Assembly (NCBI GenBank): GCA_900545135.1
Contig: UQXL01000004.1
Location: 1-64,000, forward strand
DNA length: 64,000 nucleotides
DNA from: an uncultured Eubacteriales bacterium
Lineage (GTDB): Bacteria; Bacillota; Clostridia; Peptostreptococcales; Anaerovoracaceae
Direction: 5' to 3'
The translations under genes were made by a program, and so were the position numbers. This document shows, piece by piece, positions 6,189-15,204 of the stretch. Under the pieces are notes generated by a model. It saw nothing but the letters and a program-made list of their open reading frames with translations. It did not search any database and was not told where the DNA came from. How positions within the stretch are numbered: the first letter of the stretch is position 1; each line of letters opens with the position of its first letter.

Positions 6189-7943
6189 TTATCGCAAGCA
6201 GTCGGATCCGCAGTCCGCACCGCAACCACAATCAGATCCGCAGTCCGCCTCGCAGATTCCATGGCTTTCGTTGTGAAGAAGCTTGTGCTCCTTTCCTTTC
6301 AGTATGCCCTCATATAAATCTATGACGAAAGGATTGTCGCTGGAAATCTTGATCTGCTTGGAGCCGTCGACTTCGTAAAGTCCCTTTGCTCTCGCTTTCT
6401 TCGTATCGGCAGTTATAGGCACAGGCTGACCGCCGCCGGCTATACAGCCGTTCTTGCAGGCCATGACCTCGACGAAATCGTAATAAAGCTCGCCGCTCTT
6501 GATACCGTCCATGACGTAGGCAGCGTTTTTCAGGCCGTTTACTACGGCTATCTTTATCTCTCTGCCCTTGATTTCAACCTTGGCTTCCTTTATTCCCTCA
6601 GGTCCGCGTATGCCGGTAAAGCTTATCCACTCCAGGTCCTCCGTCTTGTAGCTTCCCACCAGTCTTCTGAGAACGGCTTCAGTCACTCCTCCTGTCACTC
6701 CGAATATAGCTCCGCCTCCGGAGGAAATTCCGAAAGGTATATCCAAAGCCTCTGCGTTGAGCTCCGACAGATCGATTCCTGCTTCCTTTATCATTCTCGT
6801 TATTTCAGTGGTGGTCAGAACGTAGTCCACATCCATCTCGCCCTCTGTCCTGTGCTCAGGCCGGAGTATCTCGGCTTTCTTAGCTGTACAAGGCATAATC
6901 GAGACAACCACGGTCTTTCGCCCGTCGTCCTTGTTCAACCTGGACTGTTCCTTGACTACGGCGCCGAACATCTGCTGCGGAGAGCGGCAGGAAGAGATAT
7001 GCTTTCTCAGCTCAGGATACTTTTCTTCGCAGAATTTGACCCAGGCCGGGCAGCAGGAAGTGAACAGAGGCAAGTCTTTGCCCTCCTCCAGCTTTTCCAT
7101 CAGTTCCTTGGATTCCTCCATTACAGTCAGGTCCGCGCCGAAGTTGGTGTCGTATACCTCGTCGAAACCCATGAGCCGCAATGCCGCCACCAGCTTTTCG
7201 ATGGAATTATCGCCTTTTTTGATTCCGAACTTATCTCCGACAGCAACTCTCACGGCAGGAGCTATCTGCGCCACGACTCTCGTATTCTTATCGGCTAAAG
7301 CCTCCCAGACGGGATGGATATTCTGTTTAACCGTTATAGCTCCCGTAGGGCATACGACGCGGCACTGGCCGCAGCCTACGCAGCTGGTCTTGGAAAGCGG
7401 CCTGTCAAAAGCAGTAGTCACTCTCATCTTCGAGCCTCTGTGGGCAAATTCCAGTATGCCCAGACCCTGTATTTCCGTGCACGTCCTCACGCAGTCGCCG
7501 CACAGAATACATTTGTTTGGGTCTAAAACTATGCACTCGGAGCTGTAGTCAAGAGGCAGCTTAGGCTTGTTGTTTTCAAATCTGACGTAGTTTACGCCCA
7601 GCTGGTTGGCCAGTTTGAGCAGTATACACGCGCCGTTGGTGCGGCATGTGGTGCAGTCTGTGCAGTGGGAAGCCAGCAGAAGCTCTATTATCATCTTTCT
7701 GTGATGCTGTAATTTCAGCGTATTGGTATAGATGACCATTCCTTCTCTCGGAACCTCTGAACATGAAGCGAAAATTTTTCCCTTATCGTCCTCTACCACG
7801 CACATTCTGCATGAGCCGTAAGTGGAAAGCTCCGACAAATAGCAGAAAGTAGGAAGCTCTATGCCTGCTTTTCTTATTACAGACAGTACATTTCTCTCAT
7901 CGCTGAAAGCGACTTTCTTGTTGTTTATCGTCATATACTTCAT
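6189..7943 (-). CDS. hydA: [FeFe]-hydrogenase catalytic subunit HydA
   Basis: A 584-residue catalytic subunit that interconverts protons and H2 at the H-cluster. Domain order: N-terminal 2Fe-2S ferredoxin domain (CYLSELSTYGSCRMCVVED), a His/Cys 4Fe-4S region (HCTDCTTCRTNGAC), two 4Fe-4S ferredoxin motifs (CILCGDCVRTC and CVGCGQCRVVC), then the H-cluster motifs TSCCPAWVKFCE, MPCTAKKAEI and MACKNGCIAGGGQP. The C-terminal 20 residues are a cysteine-rich tail with CxxDCGSDC repeats, absent from typical HydA. It is third in the hydC-hydB-hydA operon, GGAGG before ATG 7943. The organisation is that of NAD(H)-linked, possibly electron-bifurcating, hydrogenases, in which HydB oxidises NADH with ferredoxin as co-substrate. 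Confidence 0.95.
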   Translation of the reverse strand: MKYMTINNKKVAFSDERNVLSVIRKAGIELPTFCYLSELSTYGSCRMCVVEDDKGKIFASCSEVPREGMVIYTNTLKLQHHRKMIIELLLASHCTDCTTCRTNGACILLKLANQLGVNYVRFENNKPKLPLDYSSECIVLDPNKCILCGDCVRTCTEIQGLGILEFAHRGSKMRVTTAFDRPLSKTSCVGCGQCRVVCPTGAITVKQNIHPVWEALADKNTRVVAQIAPAVRVAVGDKFGIKKGDNSIEKLVAALRLMGFDEVYDTNFGADLTVMEESKELMEKLEEGKDLPLFTSCCPAWVKFCEEKYPELRKHISSCRSPQQMFGAVVKEQSRLNKDDGRKTVVVSIMPCTAKKAEILRPEHRTEGEMDVDYVLTTTEITRMIKEAGIDLSELNAEALDIPFGISSGGGAIFGVTGGVTEAVLRRLVGSYKTEDLEWISFTGIRGPEGIKEAKVEIKGREIKIAVVNGLKNAAYVMDGIKSGELYYDFVEVMACKNGCIAGGGQPVPITADTKKARAKGLYEVDGSKQIKISSDNPFVIDLYEGILKGKEHKLLHNESHGICEADCGSDCGCGADCGSDCLR

Positions 7944-7956
7944 CTGTCGATACCTC

Positions 7957-9894
7957 CTACCATTCTATGCGTATAGCGCCGAAAGCGCATGCGCTCTCGC
8001 AGGCTCCGCATTTGATACATCTTTCGCTGTCTATCACGTAAGGCTCTTTTATCTTGCCGCTTATGGCGTCAGCCGGACAGTTCCTGGCGCACTTGGAGCA
8101 GCCTTTGCACCTTTCCGGACTTATTACGAAGCGCCTCAGCTCCGTACAAGTATGGGAAACGCACTTTTTCTCCACCACATGCTGCATGTATTCGTCACGG
8201 AAAAGTTTCAAGGTGCTCCTTACAGGCAGAGCCGCGCTCTTGCCCAGTCCGCAGAGAGCCGTTTCAGTTATGGTTTCCGCCAGCTCGTCCAGCAAATCGA
8301 GATCCTCAGGCTTGCCCTTTCCGGCTACTATCCTTTCAAGGATTTCCAGCATGCGCTTTGTTCCCTCGCGGCAAGGTACGCATTTTCCGCAGCTTTCTTT
8401 TTGAGTGAAATTCATGAAAAATCTGGCCACTTCCACCATACAAGTGCTGTCGTCCATTACGACGAGGCCGCCTGAGCCTATCATAGCGCCCATTTTTTTC
8501 AGCGAATCAAAGTCCAGGCTTACATCAAGCTGCGGCGTTATGAGACATCCTCCGGACGGTCCTCCTATCTGAACAGCTTTAAACTGTCCGTCGTTTTTGA
8601 TGCCTCCTCCTATGTCGAAGATTACTTCTCTCAGCGTAGTTCCCATAGGAACTTCGATAAGTCCTGTGTTTTTTACGCTGCCTGTAAGGGCGAAGGCTTT
8701 AGTGCCCGGGCTGGTCTCAGGGCCTATGGATTTGAACCATTTTGCGCCTTTGTTTATTATTCCCGGAACGTTGGCGTATGTCTCCACGTTATTGAGCACA
8801 GTAGGTCTGTCGAAAAGGCCGTGTTCCACAGTCCTGGGCGGTTTTACCCTCGGCATTCCGCGGTTTCCCTCGATGGAAGCTGTAAGCGCGCTGCCCTCGC
8901 CGCAGACGAAAGCGCCTGCTCCTCTGCTTATGTATATCTTGAATGAGAAATCTGAGCCGAGAATATTATCTCCAAGCAGTCCTGCTTCTTCCGCCTGCTC
9001 TATGGCGTTTTTCAGACGGCTTACAGCAAGGGGATATTCAGCTCTCACATAAATATATCCCTCCTGGGCTCCCACAGCATAGGCGGCAATCATCATGCCC
9101 TCCAGCACTCTGTGAGGGTCTCCCTCCATTATGCTCCTGTCCATAAAGGCTCCGGGGTCTCCCTCATCACCGTTGCAGACGACATAGCGGTGTTTTTCCT
9201 CCTGTCTTGCCACCTGGCTCCATTTGTAACCTGTTTTGAAGCCTCCGCCACCGCGGCCTCTGAGATTTGATTCGCTGACTTCTTCAATGACTTCCTCAGG
9301 AGTCATCTCAAAAAGAATCTTGGCCAGACCCTTATAGCCGCCTTTAGCGATGTATTCCTCTATGTTTTCTGCATCTATGTGGCCGCAGTTTTCCAGCACT
9401 ATTCGCGTCTGTTTCTTGTAGAAAGGAATTTCTTCCTGTCTGGCGTATTCTATCCCATCCTGTCTATAGAGCAGTTCCCTGATTATTTCGCCTTTTTTTA
9501 CTGTTCTCTCGAATATCTGTCGGCAATCACTGACAGACACTTTTGTATACAGTATACCCAAAGGCTCAATTCTCATCAGCGGTCCCATCTCGCAGAAACC
9601 ATGACAGCCGCTCTTCTTCACGCCTATCTTTTCCGCCATTGAATCCTCTGCCGTATCACTTTGCGCAGCCTCGTTATTATGTATATCGCCGCACGCTATG
9701 CCGGCTCCGAAGTGTATCTCCACATCAGGATTGTCCTCCGCCAGCATTTTCATTTCCTCATAAATTTCACCTGAACCTCCTGCCAGGCAGCCGGTTCCAG
9801 CGCAGATCAGTATTCGGCATCTGCAATTATCTATTTTAGCCTTTGCGCTTCTCGCTTTCTTTTCCAAAGCTGCAGCGCTGTTTATTCTCTGCAT
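7957..9894 (-). CDS. hydB: NuoF-like hydrogenase subunit HydB
   Basis: A 645-residue flavoprotein subunit that carries electrons between NAD(H) and the hydrogenase. An N-terminal thioredoxin-like 2Fe-2S domain (CAGTGCLAGG near residue 31) is followed by the NuoF core: FMN/NADH site GRGGGGFKTGYKW and GAGAYVCGE-type GAGAFVCGEGSAL, the NuoF 4Fe-4S motif SCGKCVPCREG near residue 495, and two C-terminal ferredoxin clusters (CKGCSKCARNC, CIKCGACESAC). It starts 3 bp after hydC stops, with GAGGAG in the hydC end, and lies 13 bp before hydA. All parts expected of the bifurcating HydB architecture are present. Confidence 0.95.
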   Translation of the reverse strand: MQRINSAAALEKKARSAKAKIDNCRCRILICAGTGCLAGGSGEIYEEMKMLAEDNPDVEIHFGAGIACGDIHNNEAAQSDTAEDSMAEKIGVKKSGCHGFCEMGPLMRIEPLGILYTKVSVSDCRQIFERTVKKGEIIRELLYRQDGIEYARQEEIPFYKKQTRIVLENCGHIDAENIEEYIAKGGYKGLAKILFEMTPEEVIEEVSESNLRGRGGGGFKTGYKWSQVARQEEKHRYVVCNGDEGDPGAFMDRSIMEGDPHRVLEGMMIAAYAVGAQEGYIYVRAEYPLAVSRLKNAIEQAEEAGLLGDNILGSDFSFKIYISRGAGAFVCGEGSALTASIEGNRGMPRVKPPRTVEHGLFDRPTVLNNVETYANVPGIINKGAKWFKSIGPETSPGTKAFALTGSVKNTGLIEVPMGTTLREVIFDIGGGIKNDGQFKAVQIGGPSGGCLITPQLDVSLDFDSLKKMGAMIGSGGLVVMDDSTCMVEVARFFMNFTQKESCGKCVPCREGTKRMLEILERIVAGKGKPEDLDLLDELAETITETALCGLGKSAALPVRSTLKLFRDEYMQHVVEKKCVSHTCTELRRFVISPERCKGCSKCARNCPADAISGKIKEPYVIDSERCIKCGACESACAFGAIRIEW

Positions 9895-9897
9895 AGT

Positions 9898-10371
9898 CTA
9901 TGCTCCTCTCAGTTCAGTTATAAGAGCTGCCGCCGCTTCCGGAGTCATGGCAGGATACACTTTATCGTTCACAGTAAGCACCGGAGCCAGTCCGCAAGCG
10001 CCAAGACACGAGACGGTTTCCAGCGTAAACATCATATCGTCCGTCGTAGCCTTATCCTCAGACAGTCCCAGCATGCTGTAAAGCTTCTCAAGTATGGGTA
10101 TGGACTTGCGCACATGACATGCCGTTCCGTCGCATACTTTTATCACATACTTGCCTTTTGGCTCAAATGAAAAGTTCTCATAAAATGTAGCGACGCTGTA
10201 AGCTTTCGCTTCCGTTATCCCTATTTTTTCCGCCACGTAAGACAAAAGCTCACCGGGAAGATAGCGGTACTCGTTCTGTATATCCTGTATGATAGGAATA
10301 AGCGACGAGCTGTCAGCGCCATGCTGCGCTATTATCTCATCAGTTTTGTCGTAATAGCTCCTTTCTAACAT
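9898..10371 (-). CDS. hydC: NuoE-like 2Fe-2S hydrogenase subunit HydC
   Basis: A 157-residue thioredoxin-like [2Fe-2S] protein of the NuoE family, normal length. The cluster cysteines are visible as CDGTACHVRKS (two) and CLGACGLAPV (two). It is the first gene of the hydC-hydB-hydA operon and transfers electrons between the flavin subunit and its partners. GGAGG lies 8 bp before ATG 10371. A promoter fits at 10489-10517, leaving a leader of about 110 nt. Confidence 0.95.
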   Translation of the reverse strand: MLERSYYDKTDEIIAQHGADSSSLIPIIQDIQNEYRYLPGELLSYVAEKIGITEAKAYSVATFYENFSFEPKGKYVIKVCDGTACHVRKSIPILEKLYSMLGLSEDKATTDDMMFTLETVSCLGACGLAPVLTVNDKVYPAMTPEAAAALITELRGA

Positions 10372-10488
10372 AAGTCCCTCCTGCTGTAAGTAAAAATAAT
10401 TCCTGCAAAAGCGCGGATCGCTGTAAAAAAACGTTCCTGCGCTTTTGATAAAAACGTGAAACGATCAATAAAATTGCTTCGTCAATTT

Positions 10489-10517
10489 ATTATATTAAAG
10501 GCTGGGACAAATTGCAA
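10489..10517 (-). promoter_or_regulatory. Sigma-A promoter for hydCBA
   Basis: On the minus strand TTGCAA (10517-10512) and TATAAT (10494-10489) are separated by 17 bp. No clear Rex-type inverted repeat was found, only a lone TTAACAA half-site near 10538. Confidence 0.75.
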
Positions 10518-10569
10518 TAGTAAGTCGTTATCCTTTTAACAATTTTTTGTCTGCCTCACATAACTTGAC

Positions 10570-10590
10570 GCCGGCATATATAATGCCGGC
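10570..10590 (-). terminator. Hairpin downstream of uraA
   Basis: GCCGGCAT...ATGCCGGC palindrome 20 bp after the uraA stop. It has no strong T tract on either strand, so termination there is only probable. Confidence 0.5.
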
Positions 10591-10610
10591 GCCGTCTGCT
10601 ATGCATGCTT

Positions 10611-11918
10611 TTAAATTTTATATGTCTGGAACTTGTCGTTTTCTTCTTTTACGTCTTCCCTGAATTCATATTCATTTCCAGGAAGAATTGCGTTGGCTGC
10701 GATGCCCACTATCGAAGCTATGGCAAGGCCGGAAAGCGTGATGTCTGCGCCCAGCAGAGTGAAGGTTATTCCTCCCAGGGAGTTAAAGCCGAGGGCGCAC
10801 ACCAGTATCAGAGCCGCTATGATGGTATTTCTGCTTCTCGTGAAGTCCACGCGGTTTTCAACTACGTTTCTTATGCCGATAGCGGAAATCATGCCGTAAA
10901 GTATGAAGGAAATGCCTCCTATGGTAGCCGCCGGGATACATTCGATCACGAAAGCCACCTTTGGGATACAGGATAAAGCTATGGCGAATACGGCCGCTAT
11001 CCTCATGACCATAGGGTCATATACTTTAGTCAGGGCGAGAACGCCTGTATTTTCTCCGTAAGTAGTGTTGGCCGGAGCGCCTACCGCCGCAGCCAGGCAA
11101 GTTGCCAGACCGTCCCCGAGCAAAGTTCTGTGGAGTCCAGGATCAGCGATGTAGTTCTTTCCTGTGGTGGCTCCTATCGCTGAAATATCTCCTATGTGTT
11201 CCATCATCGTGGCTAGGGCTATCGGCATTATGGTTATAATTGCGCTTACATCGAACTTCATGAGGGTGATTTCAGGCAGTCCCACTATCGCCTCGTCCTG
11301 TATGCCGGAAAAGTCCACTTCTCCCATCAGTATAGCCGCCAGATATGATACGGCCACGCCTATGAGTATAGGTACGATTTTCGCCATGCCTCTGCCCCAT
11401 ATATTGAATACGATGACTGTGGCCAGCGCGATCAGCGCGATCGGCCAGTTGGTGGCGCAGTTGTTTATCGCTGAAGGAGCCAGTATAAGGCCGATGGAAA
11501 TGATGATAGGTCCTGTAACGACGGGAGGAAAGAACCTCATGACTCTTTTGGCCCCGAAGCCTTTTATCAAAGCTGACAGCAGAAGATACAGAAGTCCGGC
11601 GCAGAAAACACCGCCGCAGGCGTATGGCAGCATCTCTATGTTAGGCGTTCCGTCCTCCATGAGAGGCGCTACAGCCGCATATCCTCCGAGGAAAGCAAAG
11701 GACGAGCCTAAAAACGCCGGAACTTTTCCCTTAGTCAAGAGATGAAACAGCAGCGTTCCTGCCCCGGCCATCAGAAGAGTGGTTGCTATCGGAAGTCCTG
11801 TCAGTATAGGCACCAGCACGGTTGCTCCGAACATGGCGAATGTATGCTGGAGCCCCAAAATAATGGTCTTGCCGGCGCCTAAAGTTTTTACGTCAGTAAT
11901 TGGTTCATTGTTGTTCAT
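10611..11918 (-). CDS. uraA: Uracil permease (NCS2 family)
   Basis: A 435-residue integral membrane protein with about 14 hydrophobic segments. The N-terminus (LGLQHTFAMFGATVLVPILT) is typical of UraA/PyrP uracil-proton symporters, and the family region with key glutamates (MIALATMMEHIGD and GENTGVLALT) is intact. It imports uracil across the cytoplasmic membrane. The start ATG 11918 has GGGAGGG upstream. It is separated from hppA by an intrinsic terminator, so it is probably transcribed on its own; no PyrR attenuator-like element was recognised in the 97 bp between them. Confidence 0.93.
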   Translation of the reverse strand: MNNNEPITDVKTLGAGKTIILGLQHTFAMFGATVLVPILTGLPIATTLLMAGAGTLLFHLLTKGKVPAFLGSSFAFLGGYAAVAPLMEDGTPNIEMLPYACGGVFCAGLLYLLLSALIKGFGAKRVMRFFPPVVTGPIIISIGLILAPSAINNCATNWPIALIALATVIVFNIWGRGMAKIVPILIGVAVSYLAAILMGEVDFSGIQDEAIVGLPEITLMKFDVSAIITIMPIALATMMEHIGDISAIGATTGKNYIADPGLHRTLLGDGLATCLAAAVGAPANTTYGENTGVLALTKVYDPMVMRIAAVFAIALSCIPKVAFVIECIPAATIGGISFILYGMISAIGIRNVVENRVDFTRSRNTIIAALILVCALGFNSLGGITFTLLGADITLSGLAIASIVGIAANAILPGNEYEFREDVKEENDKFQTYKI

Positions 11919-11971
11919 AAATCTTGCCCTCCCTGTGAATTATTGTTTTCTACATATGAATTATCCTATAA

Positions 11972-11998
11972 AAAGGACTTCCTATTGGGAAGTCCTTT
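11972..11998 (-). terminator. Intrinsic terminator of hppA
   Basis: Perfect 11-bp stem, AAAGGACTTCC / GGAAGTCCTTT, with a 5-nt loop, followed on the minus strand by TTTAT. It lies 17 bp past the hppA stop. Confidence 0.9.
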
Positions 11999-12015
11999 AA
12001 TAAGTCTTGAATTGT

Positions 12016-14028
12016 CTACAGCAGACCGCCGATCTCTACGAACAGAGGAGCGAATACTACTGCTACTATTGTCATAAGCTTTATGAGAATGTTGATTGAA
12101 GGACCGGATGTATCCTTGAACGGGTCGCCTACAGTATCTCCTACGACAGCGGCTTTATGAGGTTCAGAACCTTTTCCGCCGTAATTTCCTTCTTCAATGT
12201 ATTTCTTGGCATTGTCCCAAGCTCCGCCGGCATTGGCCATCATGATGGCAAGCAGTACGCCGGAGGATAATGCTCCGCCCAGCATTCCGCCTAAAGCGGC
12301 AGGTCCTAAAACGATACCTACAAGCAGAGGCGCTATGATAGCCATGATACCCGGGGCAATCATTTCTTTAAGAGCAGCCTTGGTGGAAATGTCAACGCAG
12401 TTAGCATAGTCAGGCTTTGAAGTTCCTTCCATTATGCCCTTGTCTTCTCTGAACTGTCTTCTCACTTCTTCAATCATCTGATTGGCAGCTTTTCCTACTG
12501 AATTCATAGTCATAGCTGAGAACAGGAACGGAAGCATAGCTCCGATGAACAGTCCGATGATTACGATAGGGTCAAGCAGGCTGATAACATCCAGGTTTGT
12601 AACTGCCGCGTATGAAGCGAACAGAGCCAGAGCTGTCAGTGCAGCTGAACCGATGGCGAAACCCTTACCGATGGCAGCTGTGGTGTTGCCAACTGAGTCA
12701 AGCTTGTCCGTGATTTCTCTTACGTCGTGAGGCAGCTCTGACATTTCGGCGATACCGCCTGCATTGTCGGAAACAGGACCATAAGCGTCAACGGCTACGG
12801 TCATACCTGTAGTTGAAAGCATACCTACGGCAGCAAGAGCGATTCCGTAAAGTCCTGCGAACTGATAAGCGACGAATACGCCTACGCATATGAGGATGAT
12901 AGGCCACAGAGTCGACATCATGCCTACTCCCAAGCCGCTGATGATAGTAGTAGCGGCTCCTGTCTGAGACTGTTCTGCAATTTTCTTAACTGATTTGTAA
13001 TCTGCGGAAGTATAGATTTCCGTGATCTTTCCTATCGCTATACCTACCACAAGTCCGGAGATGATGGCAGCTGCATAAGTGTAGTCTCCCAGCATGCTCT
13101 TGGAGAAATATATCGTAGCGATTATAACGATGATTCCGCTTATATAAGTACCCATGTTGAGAGCGCTGGCAGGATTGCCGCCTTCCTTTCCTCTCACGCA
13201 CATGATGCCTATTACTGAAGCGAGTATGCCTATAGCTGATATCACAAGCGGGAATATTGCAGCCGTAGTTTCTGAGAAAGTGGCCGTCTCCGCTGAAGTC
13301 ATAACAGCTACGGAAGCCAGTGTGATGGCTGAAATTATTGAACCTACATAGGATTCAAACAGGTCTGAACCCATTCCGGCAACGTCGCCTACGTTATCGC
13401 CTACGTTGTCCGCGATAACTGCAGGGTTTCTAGGGTCGTCCTCAGGGATGCCTGCTTCTACCTTACCTACAAGGTCTGCTCCTACGTCTGCAGCTTTAGT
13501 ATAGATACCGCCTCCGACTCTTCCGAAGAGAGCCATAGAGGAAGCGCCGAGACCGAAGCCTGTAACGCATTCTACTACTGTAGCTAAATCAAGAACTACA
13601 ACTACAAGTCCGAGTCCGAAAAGGCCGAGGCCTGATACGCACAGACCCATAACGGCTCCGCTTCTGAACGCGATCTTGAGAGCTTTGTTCATTCCGGATT
13701 CTCTGGCAGCGTTGGCAGTTCTCACGTTACCTGCGGTAGCCACCTTCATTCCGAAGAAACCGGCCAGTACTGAAAGCAACGCTCCGCATACGTAGAGCAC
13801 TGCTGTCGTCCAGCTCTGTAAGCCAAGTCCTATCAACAAGAATAATAAGACAATTACGATGACCATTGTCTTATATTCTCTTCTCAGGAACGCCATAGCA
13901 CCTTCTCTGATGTATCCGGCGATTTCCCTCATTCTGTCTGTACCTTCGTCAGCCTTGAGAATCCATGCTGCTAAGCAAAACGCAACAACTAGTCCAAACG
14001 CGGCTGCACATACAGCAAAAATGTCCAT
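12016..14028 (-). CDS. hppA: Membrane-bound ion-pumping pyrophosphatase
   Basis: A 670-residue, roughly 16-helix integral membrane enzyme that couples PPi hydrolysis to H+ or Na+ export. The catalytic loop DVGADLVGKVEAGIPEDDPR and DNVGDNVGDVAGMGSDLFES, plus the C-terminal GDTVGDPFKDTSGPS, are intact. The GNTTAAIGKG motif has alanine where K+-independent enzymes have lysine, which places it in the K+-dependent subfamily; H+ versus Na+ specificity cannot be decided by eye. It has its own GGAGG site before ATG 14028 and follows the secG end of the glycolytic operon by 104 bp. It would recover energy from biosynthetic PPi in an anaerobe. Confidence 0.95.
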   Translation of the reverse strand: MDIFAVCAAAFGLVVAFCLAAWILKADEGTDRMREIAGYIREGAMAFLRREYKTMVIVIVLLFLLIGLGLQSWTTAVLYVCGALLSVLAGFFGMKVATAGNVRTANAARESGMNKALKIAFRSGAVMGLCVSGLGLFGLGLVVVVLDLATVVECVTGFGLGASSMALFGRVGGGIYTKAADVGADLVGKVEAGIPEDDPRNPAVIADNVGDNVGDVAGMGSDLFESYVGSIISAITLASVAVMTSAETATFSETTAAIFPLVISAIGILASVIGIMCVRGKEGGNPASALNMGTYISGIIVIIATIYFSKSMLGDYTYAAAIISGLVVGIAIGKITEIYTSADYKSVKKIAEQSQTGAATTIISGLGVGMMSTLWPIILICVGVFVAYQFAGLYGIALAAVGMLSTTGMTVAVDAYGPVSDNAGGIAEMSELPHDVREITDKLDSVGNTTAAIGKGFAIGSAALTALALFASYAAVTNLDVISLLDPIVIIGLFIGAMLPFLFSAMTMNSVGKAANQMIEEVRRQFREDKGIMEGTSKPDYANCVDISTKAALKEMIAPGIMAIIAPLLVGIVLGPAALGGMLGGALSSGVLLAIMMANAGGAWDNAKKYIEEGNYGGKGSEPHKAAVVGDTVGDPFKDTSGPSINILIKLMTIVAVVFAPLFVEIGGLL

Positions 14029-14132
14029 GTTTGATACCTCCTGCTCACTTTTAACGCTGAAGAAGAGGCACGCTAAAGCACCTCCCTACGCAAAGTGAAT
14101 ATTAAATAATAATAAACGTTTTAATTGCGAAG

Positions 14133-14363
14133 CTAGTCCATTGCCACCAGCGCCAAAGACAGCACTACGAACAGGATAGCTCCTACTGTTGTAATTTTTG
14201 ACAATATAGCCTCATAGCCCTTGCTCTTCTTCTTTCCGAAAAGCTGTTCAGCTCCGCCTGCGATAGAGCCGGAAAGCCCTGCGCTGTTGCCCGACTGCAG
14301 AAGCACGCTGGCGATGAGAACGATGCTTGAGATTGCCAATAAAATCATTAAGAACAGTCTCAT
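14133..14363 (-). CDS. secG: Preprotein translocase subunit SecG
   Basis: A 76-residue protein with two hydrophobic helices (residues 1-22 and 54-74) flanking a Gly/Ser-rich loop with GLSGSIAGGAEQLFGKKKS, the standard SecG pattern (two helices around a GG..LFG loop). It assists SecYE in export. AGGAGG precedes ATG 14363. It follows tpiA by 59 bp; secG next to glycolytic genes is common in Firmicutes. Confidence 0.93.
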   Translation of the reverse strand: MRLFLMILLAISSIVLIASVLLQSGNSAGLSGSIAGGAEQLFGKKKSKGYEAILSKITTVGAILFVVLSLALVAMD

Positions 14364-14422
14364 AATTTTCCTCCTACATTATAACTCGATTAGTATACCA
14401 TACAAACAATGTCGAAATCAAG

Positions 14423-15169
14423 TTAAAAGTTGACAATTTCAATAAATTTTAGCGGATCCAAACTTGCTCCGCCCACCAGCGCTCCGTCTATTTCTTCCAT
14501 GTTCATGATTTCCGTAGCATTTTCAGGCTTGACGCTGCCGCCGTACTGGATCACTATCTTGTCCGCTGTCTCTTCATCATATATTTCTGTCAGCGTTTCC
14601 CTTATGCATGAACACATTTCATTGGCCTGCTCGGGAGTTGCGGTCTTTCCGGTGCCTATGGCCCATACAGGCTCGTATGCTATGGTAACCTTGCAGGCGT
14701 CGTTGCCGCTGATACCGCTGAATGCGGCTTTTACCTGAGAAGAAACCAGGCTCTGTGCCTTTCCTGCCTCCCTCTCCTCCAGTTTTTCACCTACGCATAC
14801 TACAGGCAGAATTTTGGATTGGAGCAAAGCTTTGAGCTTGAGATTGACAGTCTCGTTTGTCTCGCCGAAATACTGGCGTCTTTCAGAATGTCCCACAAGG
14901 CAGTAGTCTACGCCCAGTTCCTCAAGCATTTCTACAGAAATCTCTCCTGTAAAAGCGCCCTCTTTTTCAAAATGAACGTTCTGTGCGCCTACGCCTATGC
15001 CGCTGCCTGAAAGCTCTTCTTTCAGAGCCTGAAGCTGCGTATAAGGCGCAAAGATTGCAGCCCTTACGTCCGTATCGTGATAAAGCTTTTTAAATTCGCA
15101 GGCAAATTCCCTCGCCTCGCTGATGGTCTTGTACATCTTCCAGTTTCCCGCGATGAACGGTATTCTCAT
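14423..15169 (-). CDS. tpiA: Triosephosphate isomerase
   Basis: A 248-residue TIM-barrel enzyme that interconverts dihydroxyacetone phosphate and glyceraldehyde 3-phosphate in glycolysis. Catalytic residues are visible: GNWKMYK (Lys near 11), VGHSERRQYF (His near 95) and the catalytic glutamate in AYEPVWAIGTGKTATP (near 165), then the phosphate-binding IQYGGSVKPEN. Normal length. It lies 35 bp after pgk. Its ribosome site is weak (GGGAAAGC). Confidence 0.97.
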   Translation of the reverse strand: MRIPFIAGNWKMYKTISEAREFACEFKKLYHDTDVRAAIFAPYTQLQALKEELSGSGIGVGAQNVHFEKEGAFTGEISVEMLEELGVDYCLVGHSERRQYFGETNETVNLKLKALLQSKILPVVCVGEKLEEREAGKAQSLVSSQVKAAFSGISGNDACKVTIAYEPVWAIGTGKTATPEQANEMCSCIRETLTEIYDEETADKIVIQYGGSVKPENATEIMNMEEIDGALVGGASLDPLKFIEIVNF

Positions 15170-15204
15170 ATAGCTTTCCCGCCTTTCTTATCTTATCCTC
15201 TTAC

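Noticed and set aside
10520..10560. Rex redox-repressor site upstream of hydC
   Set aside because: Only one TTAACAA half-site is visible, no inverted partner.
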